Shown here: positions 60,154-64,000 of the stretch, piece by piece
How positions within the stretch are numbered: position 1 is the first letter of the stretch
Layout: the number at the start of each line of letters is the position of its first letter
From: JACCTU01 sp963848525
GTDB lineage: Bacteria > Actinomycetota > Thermoleophilia > Gaiellales > Gaiellaceae
Direction of reading: 5' to 3'
Assembly (NCBI GenBank): GCA_963848525.1
Contig: CAWKDZ010000002.1
Coordinates: forward strand, 1-64,000
DNA: 64,000 nt
Made by a program: the position numbers and the translations under genes
The notes under the pieces: generated by a model
Database searches by the model: none
The model's input: only the letters and a program-made list of their open reading frames with translations
Told to the model about the DNA's origin: nothing

Positions 60154-61221
60154 TTGCGAGTACTGCTCGTGGACGACGACGCGGGTCTCAGGGCGCTCCT
60201 GCGCACGACCTTCGACGTCTTCGAGATCGACGTCGCCGAGGCGGACGGGGCTTCCGAAGCGCGACGCCTGATCGAGGAGGACCCGCCCGACGTCGTCATC
60301 CTCGACGTCCTGATGCCGGGGACTGACGGGATCGAGTTTTGCCGCGAGCTGAAGGCGAATCGCGCGACCCGCGACATCGCCGTCGTCCTCCTCTCCGGCA
60401 CCGAGGGCGGCTCTCGCATCGCCGCCGACGCCGCCGGCGCCGAGGCCTACGTGCCCAAGCCCTTCAGCCCGCTCGAGCTGCTCGCGGTCGTCGAGCGCCT
60501 CGCGGGCGGCATCTACGGCGTCCCGTTCCGCGCGTCGCGGAAGGCGAGCGAGGAGGAGCAGCTGCTCCTCTACGCGCGCGATCTCCGGCACCTGCTCCAG
60601 GTCGAGCGCGGGCAGCGCTCGCTCGTGCAGCAGGCCTACCGCGAGACGGTCGCCGCGCTCGCGAGCGCGCTCGAGTCGAAGGACACGGGCACCCGTCAGC
60701 ACTCGCAGCGCGTCCAGCGCTACGCGATCGAGCTCGCGCGGTCGATGGAGGTCGAGCTCGCCGGCGATCCGTCCGCGGAGTACGGCTTCCTCCTCCACGA
60801 CGTCGGCAAGATCGGGATCCCCGACCGCGTGCTCCAGAAGCCGGGCCCGCTGGACGAGCCCGAGCGCGCCTTGATGCAGACGCACACGCTGCTCGGCGAG
60901 CAGATGCTCGGCGGTGTGGCGTTCCTCCAGGGTGAGGGCGTGCGCGTCGTCCGCTCACACCACGAGCGGTGGGACGGCGAGGGCTACCCGGACGGCCTCG
61001 TCCGCGACGAGATCCCGCTCGGCGCGCGCATCTTCGCCGTCGCGGACACACTCGACGCGATCACGAGCGACCGCCCGTACCGGGTGGCAGGCCCGTGGTC
61101 GGACGCGCACGGGGAGATCGTGGGGCAGAGCGGGAAGCAGTTCGACCCCGGCGTCGTGGACGCGTTTCGCGACTGCGAGCCTGCGCTCCGCGTCGTTCGG
61201 CGCGAGTTCGCGGCGGCCTAA
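60154..61221 (+). CDS. Response regulator with HD-GYP c-di-GMP phosphodiesterase domain
   Basis: A 355-residue protein. The receiver domain (1-120) has acidic pair VDDDA, Asp51 in VVILDVLMPG and Lys in YVPKPF. A helical linker leads to an HD-GYP domain (about 165-350) with LLHDVGKIGIPD (HD pair near 215) and HHERWDGEGYPDGL (HH and GYP). All metal-ligand motifs are present, so it should hydrolyse c-di-GMP. The start is TTG with GGGAGG 11 nt upstream. It overlaps the convergent lipoprotein by 4 bp. No kinase is adjacent. Confidence 0.9.
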   Translation: MRVLLVDDDAGLRALLRTTFDVFEIDVAEADGASEARRLIEEDPPDVVILDVLMPGTDGIEFCRELKANRATRDIAVVLLSGTEGGSRIAADAAGAEAYVPKPFSPLELLAVVERLAGGIYGVPFRASRKASEEEQLLLYARDLRHLLQVERGQRSLVQQAYRETVAALASALESKDTGTRQHSQRVQRYAIELARSMEVELAGDPSAEYGFLLHDVGKIGIPDRVLQKPGPLDEPERALMQTHTLLGEQMLGGVAFLQGEGVRVVRSHHERWDGEGYPDGLVRDEIPLGARIFAVADTLDAITSDRPYRVAGPWSDAHGEIVGQSGKQFDPGVVDAFRDCEPALRVVRREFAAA

Positions 61222-61643
61222 ACCGACTCTTCTTCCGGCGCGACCGCCGGGTCGAGCTGGTGCCAGAGCACGATCTTCCCGTCGCGGACGCGGAAGAGCG
61301 CCTGCGAGCGCTCGCCCGGCCCGTCGCACTCCGTCTGCTGCCGATCACCGAGCACGAAGGTGGCCCGCACGGTCTCCTCGCGCACGGTCAGCCGCACGAT
61401 CCGCCCCGAGCACGGCAGGCCGGCGTTCCAGGCCTGGGCCTCGGAGAACGTCTCGAGCCTGCGCACATCGTTGCCCTGGACGACGCGCGCACCCTCGGCG
61501 AACAGGCGCGCGGCGCCGGCGTTGTCGTCCGTGTTGACCGCCTCCGACCACGCGCGCACCACGCTCTCGGCGGAGGGATCTCCGCCTCCGCACCCCGAGA
61601 GGACGAGGGCCGCGAGCAAGAGAGACCGGCGCACGGGCACCAC
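61218..61643 (-). CDS. Lipoprotein with NTF2/SnoaL-like domain
   Basis: A 141-residue protein. Lipobox LVLSGCGG places the anchor Cys near residue 18. The mature part reads ESVVRAWSEAVNTDDNAGAA, then ARLFAEGARVVQG and a beta-rich end (ALFRVRDGKIVLWHQLD). This is the cone-shaped NTF2-like fold. It carries two extra Cys (LPCSG and TECDG) that may form a disulfide. The function is unknown. Several GTG codons near 61634-61643 make the exact start uncertain. Confidence 0.72.
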   Translation of the reverse strand: MVPVRRSLLLAALVLSGCGGGDPSAESVVRAWSEAVNTDDNAGAARLFAEGARVVQGNDVRRLETFSEAQAWNAGLPCSGRIVRLTVREETVRATFVLGDRQQTECDGPGERSQALFRVRDGKIVLWHQLDPAVAPEEESV

Positions 61644-61660
61644 TACGATAGACCCGGCCG

Positions 61661-62830
61661 ATGCAGTTCGAGCTCACCGACGAGCAGCGCGAGATCCAGA
61701 CGCTCACTCGCGACTTCGCGCGCGCCGAGATCGAGCCGCACGCGGCCACTTGGGATCGGGAGCACCACTTCCCGCGCCGGCTCTACACCCAGCTCGCCGA
61801 GCTCGGGCTGATGGGGGTCTGCGTGCCGGAGGAGTACGGCGGTGCGGGCGCGGACTTCCTCTCGTACGTGCTCGTGCTCGAAGAGCTCTCGCGGGCGGAC
61901 GCGGGCGTCGGCGTCACCGTCGCGGTGCACACGAGCGCCTGCACGCTGCCGATCCTCGCGTTCGGCACGGACGAGCAGCGCGCGCGCTTCGTTCCTCCGC
62001 TCGCGCGCGGGGAGGGGATCGGCGCGTTCGCGCTGACCGAGCCCGAGGCGGGCTCGGACGCCGGCTCGCTGCGCACGCGCGCGGAGCCCGACGGCGACGG
62101 CTGGCGCATCACCGGCGCGAAGCAGTGGATCACGAACGGCGCGCACGCCTCGACGTTCCTGCTCTTCGCCCGCACCGACCGGGAGACGTCGGGGCCGAAG
62201 GGCGTGTCCGCCTTCGTGCTCGACGCCGACCACGTTCGGATCACGCGCGAAGAGGAGAAGCTCGGCCTGAACTCGTCGGTCACGAACGACCTCGCGGTCG
62301 ACGGCGCCGAGGTGGGCCGGGACCGCCTGCTCCACGAGGAGGGCAAGGGGTTCGCGGTCGCGATGGCGACGCTCGACGGCGGGCGCATCGGGATCGCCGC
62401 GCAGGCCGTCGGGATCGCGCAGGCGGCGTTCGACGCCGCGCGCGAGTACGCGAAGGAGCGGCGCACGTTCGGCAAGCCGATCGCCGAGCACCAGGCGATC
62501 CAATGGAAGCTCGCGGACATGGCGACCGAGCTCGACGCCGCCCGCCTGCTCACCTATCGCGCCGCCTGGCTCAAGCAGCAGGGGCGCCCGCACACGGAGG
62601 AGGGCGCGAAGGCGAAGCTGTTCGCGTCGGAGATGGCACGCCGCCAGACGGGCGAGGCGATCCAGATCCTCGGCGGCTACGGGTACACGAAGGAGTTTCC
62701 CGTCGAGCGGTACTACCGCGACGCGAAGATCACCGAGATCTACGAGGGGACGAGCGAGATCCAGCGTCTCGTGATCGCGCGCTCGGTGCTCGGGCTGCGC
62801 CGACACGAACGCACGCTCGCGCAGGGATAG
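61661..62830 (+). CDS. Acyl-CoA dehydrogenase
   Basis: A 389-residue flavoenzyme. It shows MQFELTDEQREIQTLTRDFA, the FAD-binding FALTEPEAGSDAGSLRT and WITNGAHASTFLLFAR, and the C-terminal IQILGGYGYTKEFPVERYYR with catalytic Glu (near 362) in EIYEGTSEIQRLVIAR. This is the short-chain (butyryl-CoA) dehydrogenase pattern. It probably converts saturated short-chain acyl-CoA to the 2-enoyl form. The PduO gene starts 5 bp after its stop. Confidence 0.95.
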   Translation: MQFELTDEQREIQTLTRDFARAEIEPHAATWDREHHFPRRLYTQLAELGLMGVCVPEEYGGAGADFLSYVLVLEELSRADAGVGVTVAVHTSACTLPILAFGTDEQRARFVPPLARGEGIGAFALTEPEAGSDAGSLRTRAEPDGDGWRITGAKQWITNGAHASTFLLFARTDRETSGPKGVSAFVLDADHVRITREEEKLGLNSSVTNDLAVDGAEVGRDRLLHEEGKGFAVAMATLDGGRIGIAAQAVGIAQAAFDAAREYAKERRTFGKPIAEHQAIQWKLADMATELDAARLLTYRAAWLKQQGRPHTEEGAKAKLFASEMARRQTGEAIQILGGYGYTKEFPVERYYRDAKITEIYEGTSEIQRLVIARSVLGLRRHERTLAQG

Positions 62831-62835
62831 AGCGC

Positions 62836-63408
62836 GTGCCCCGCGAGCGCGACGAGCCCGTCCGCCTGACCAAGATCTACACGCGGGGCGGCGACCGCGG
62901 CGAGACCTCGCTCGGCGACGGGTCGCGCGTCTCGAAGCTCGACCCGAGGCTCGCCGCCTACGGCACGGTCGACGAGCTCAACTCGCATGTGGGCTTGCTG
63001 CTCGCCGGCGACGTGCCCGACGAGATCCGCACCGTGCTCACGCGCGTGCAGAACGAGCTCTTCGACGTCGGCGCCGATCTCTCCGTTCCGTTCGAGCCCG
63101 ACGACGGGAAGCTGCGCGTCGCGCAGTCGCAGATCGACGCCCTCGAGGCCGACTGCGACACGTTCAACGCCGAGCTGCCGGAGCTGAAGAGCTTCGTGCT
63201 CCCGGGCGGGACGGAGGCGGCCGCACGGATCCACGTCGCGCGGGCGGTCTGCCGCCGCGCCGAGCGGGACGCGCTCGCGGCGTCCGTGAACCCGCGCGCC
63301 GTCGTCTACCTGAACCGCCTCTCCGACCTCTTGTTCATCCTCGCGCGGGCCGTCAACGCGGCCGCCGGCCGCGACGAGCCGCTCTGGAGACCTGGCAGCT
63401 CGCGCTGA
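62836..63408 (+). CDS. Cob(I)alamin adenosyltransferase, PduO type
   Basis: A 190-residue protein. It has the ATP-binding KIYTRGGDRGETSLGDG at the N-terminus, AAYGTVDELNSHVGL, and the C-terminal AARIHVARAVCRRAERD and YLNRLSDLLFILAR. All are PduO-type signatures. It makes adenosylcobalamin. It lies 5 bp behind the acyl-CoA dehydrogenase, as often seen when a B12-dependent mutase works in acyl-CoA metabolism, but no mutase gene is in the window. No cobalamin riboswitch is visible. Confidence 0.95.
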   Translation: MPRERDEPVRLTKIYTRGGDRGETSLGDGSRVSKLDPRLAAYGTVDELNSHVGLLLAGDVPDEIRTVLTRVQNELFDVGADLSVPFEPDDGKLRVAQSQIDALEADCDTFNAELPELKSFVLPGGTEAAARIHVARAVCRRAERDALAASVNPRAVVYLNRLSDLLFILARAVNAAAGRDEPLWRPGSSR

Positions 63409-63544
63409 CCCGCGTTCGCCGCTCTGGCCGCCCTCGGCTGAGTCCGCAATTCACACGAAGAGGATGATGAAGACTCGCTCGACGAGGGGATCTGATCTAG
63501 CGGCGTAGTCGAGGCCGGACTCGCCGGCCGGAACGGAGACGAAC

Positions 63545-64000
63545 GTGACCGAAGCTGTGACTCCGGCCGCCCCGGACGCCCCCAGACGCGCGGGGGTCGT
63601 CCTGGTCTCGCTGATCCTGGTGGCGGCAGTCGCCAACCTGAACCTTGCCGTCGCGAACGTCGCGCTGCCGTCGATCGCGCAGGAGTTCGACTCGGGTCAG
63701 ACGGCGCTCAACCTGATCGCGGTCGGCTACTCCCTGGGCCTCGCCGCGTCGGTCCTCTACTTCGGCGCAGTCGGAGACCGCTACGGGCGCAAGCTGATGC
63801 TGATCCTGGGCATGGCGTTGTCGGTGCCTGCGTGCCTGCTAGCCGCCTGGGCCCCGACCGAGGAAGTCCTCTTCGCGGCCCGCGTCCTGGGTGGTCTCTC
63901 CGCCGGGATGGCGTTCCCCACGACGCTCGCCCTGATCACGGCCCTCTGGTCGGGTCCCGGGCGCACCAAGTCGATCGCTCTGTGGTCGGGCGTCGGCGGC
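63545..64000 (+). CDS. MFS drug exporter, EmrB/QacA-like (3' partial)
   Basis: GTG 63545 follows GGAG by 8 bp and opens 152 residues that run off the window end. The first helix is VVLVSLILVAAVANLNLAVA, with VANVALPSIAQEFD typical of the 14-helix DHA2 family. Motif A between helices 2 and 3 is GAVGDRYGRKLML. The closing GLSAGMAFPTTLALITALW is helix 4 with motif-B-like residues. It is probably a proton-driven multidrug efflux pump. The 136 bp before it shows no other feature. Confidence 0.85.
   Translation, partial: MTEAVTPAAPDAPRRAGVVLVSLILVAAVANLNLAVANVALPSIAQEFDSGQTALNLIAVGYSLGLAASVLYFGAVGDRYGRKLMLILGMALSVPACLLAAWAPTEEVLFAARVLGGLSAGMAFPTTLALITALWSGPGRTKSIALWSGVGG

Noticed and set aside
62831..62836. 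Cobalamin riboswitch before the PduO gene
   Set aside because: Only 5 bp separate it from the acyl-CoA dehydrogenase stop, so there is no room for an aptamer and no B12-box-like sequence was seen.
1..64000. Prophage, integrative element or genomic island boundaries
   Set aside because: No integrase, transposase, tRNA, long direct repeats or marked composition change was seen.

Overview
The window is about 70% GC by eye, densely packed and almost free of non-coding DNA. It has many GTG and TTG starts, 4-bp ATGA/GTGA gene overlaps, the mismatch endonuclease NucS, WXG100 proteins and very frequent leaderless promoters (TANNNT placed 6-9 nt before a start codon). Together these point to a free-living monoderm actinobacterium, probably of the Thermoleophilia (Gaiellales/Solirubrobacterales) type. 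That placement is an inference from family content. No rRNA, tRNA, CRISPR array, phage or insertion sequence was seen, and there is no gene-free stretch longer than 300 bp.

Layout. 1-6.7 kb: the 3' end of a phytoene-desaturase-like oxidoreductase and a run of small housekeeping or accessory genes (DUF998 protein, nucleotidyltransferase, aldo/keto reductase, hydrolase, VOC protein, orphan PIN protein, secreted nuclease, GNAT). 6.7-19.9 kb: a carbohydrate locus with a GntR regulator fused to a solute-binding-protein domain, two GH63-like glycosidases around a complete ABC sugar importer, a ManA-like isomerase, a ROK kinase, a hydrolase, a dehydrogenase and a sugar-phosphate isomerase. It looks like uptake and breakdown of a mannosyl- or glucosyl-glycerate-type compound. 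19.9-23 kb: DUF2461, a cyclase-domain protein, an esterase and a LysE exporter. 23-26.2 kb: a PepSY protein, a two-component system and a lipoprotein, linked by shared 11-bp tandem operators. 26-36 kb: epimerase, aldo/keto reductases, LtrA, a tandem pair of dynamin-like GTPases, GNAT, NucS and a MocR regulator with visible operator half-sites.

36-43.2 kb: a complete tryptophan operon, trpL-E-G-D-C/F-B-A, followed by yqgE and a methyltransferase gene. It starts with a clear attenuator: a promoter, a leaderless Trp-rich leader peptide, and a GC hairpin with a U6 tract. 43-46.8 kb: an M42 peptidase, a thiolase and a TIMP-like secreted protein. 46.8-57.9 kb: a minimal type VII-like locus with a ubiquitin-like/FHA/triple-FtsK ATPase, two WXG100-type proteins, a large partner protein, a small membrane protein, a beta-helix protein and a PknB-type kinase. 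57.9-64 kb: PLP decarboxylase, 3-hydroxyacyl-CoA dehydrogenase, HD-GYP response regulator, NTF2-like lipoprotein, acyl-CoA dehydrogenase, PduO adenosyltransferase and the start of an MFS exporter.

Caution on sequence quality: twelve places in ten genes need a reading-frame change of exactly the same sense (one extra base) to restore the protein. I annotate these as single genes across the shift. Uncorrected single-base insertions are the simplest explanation.
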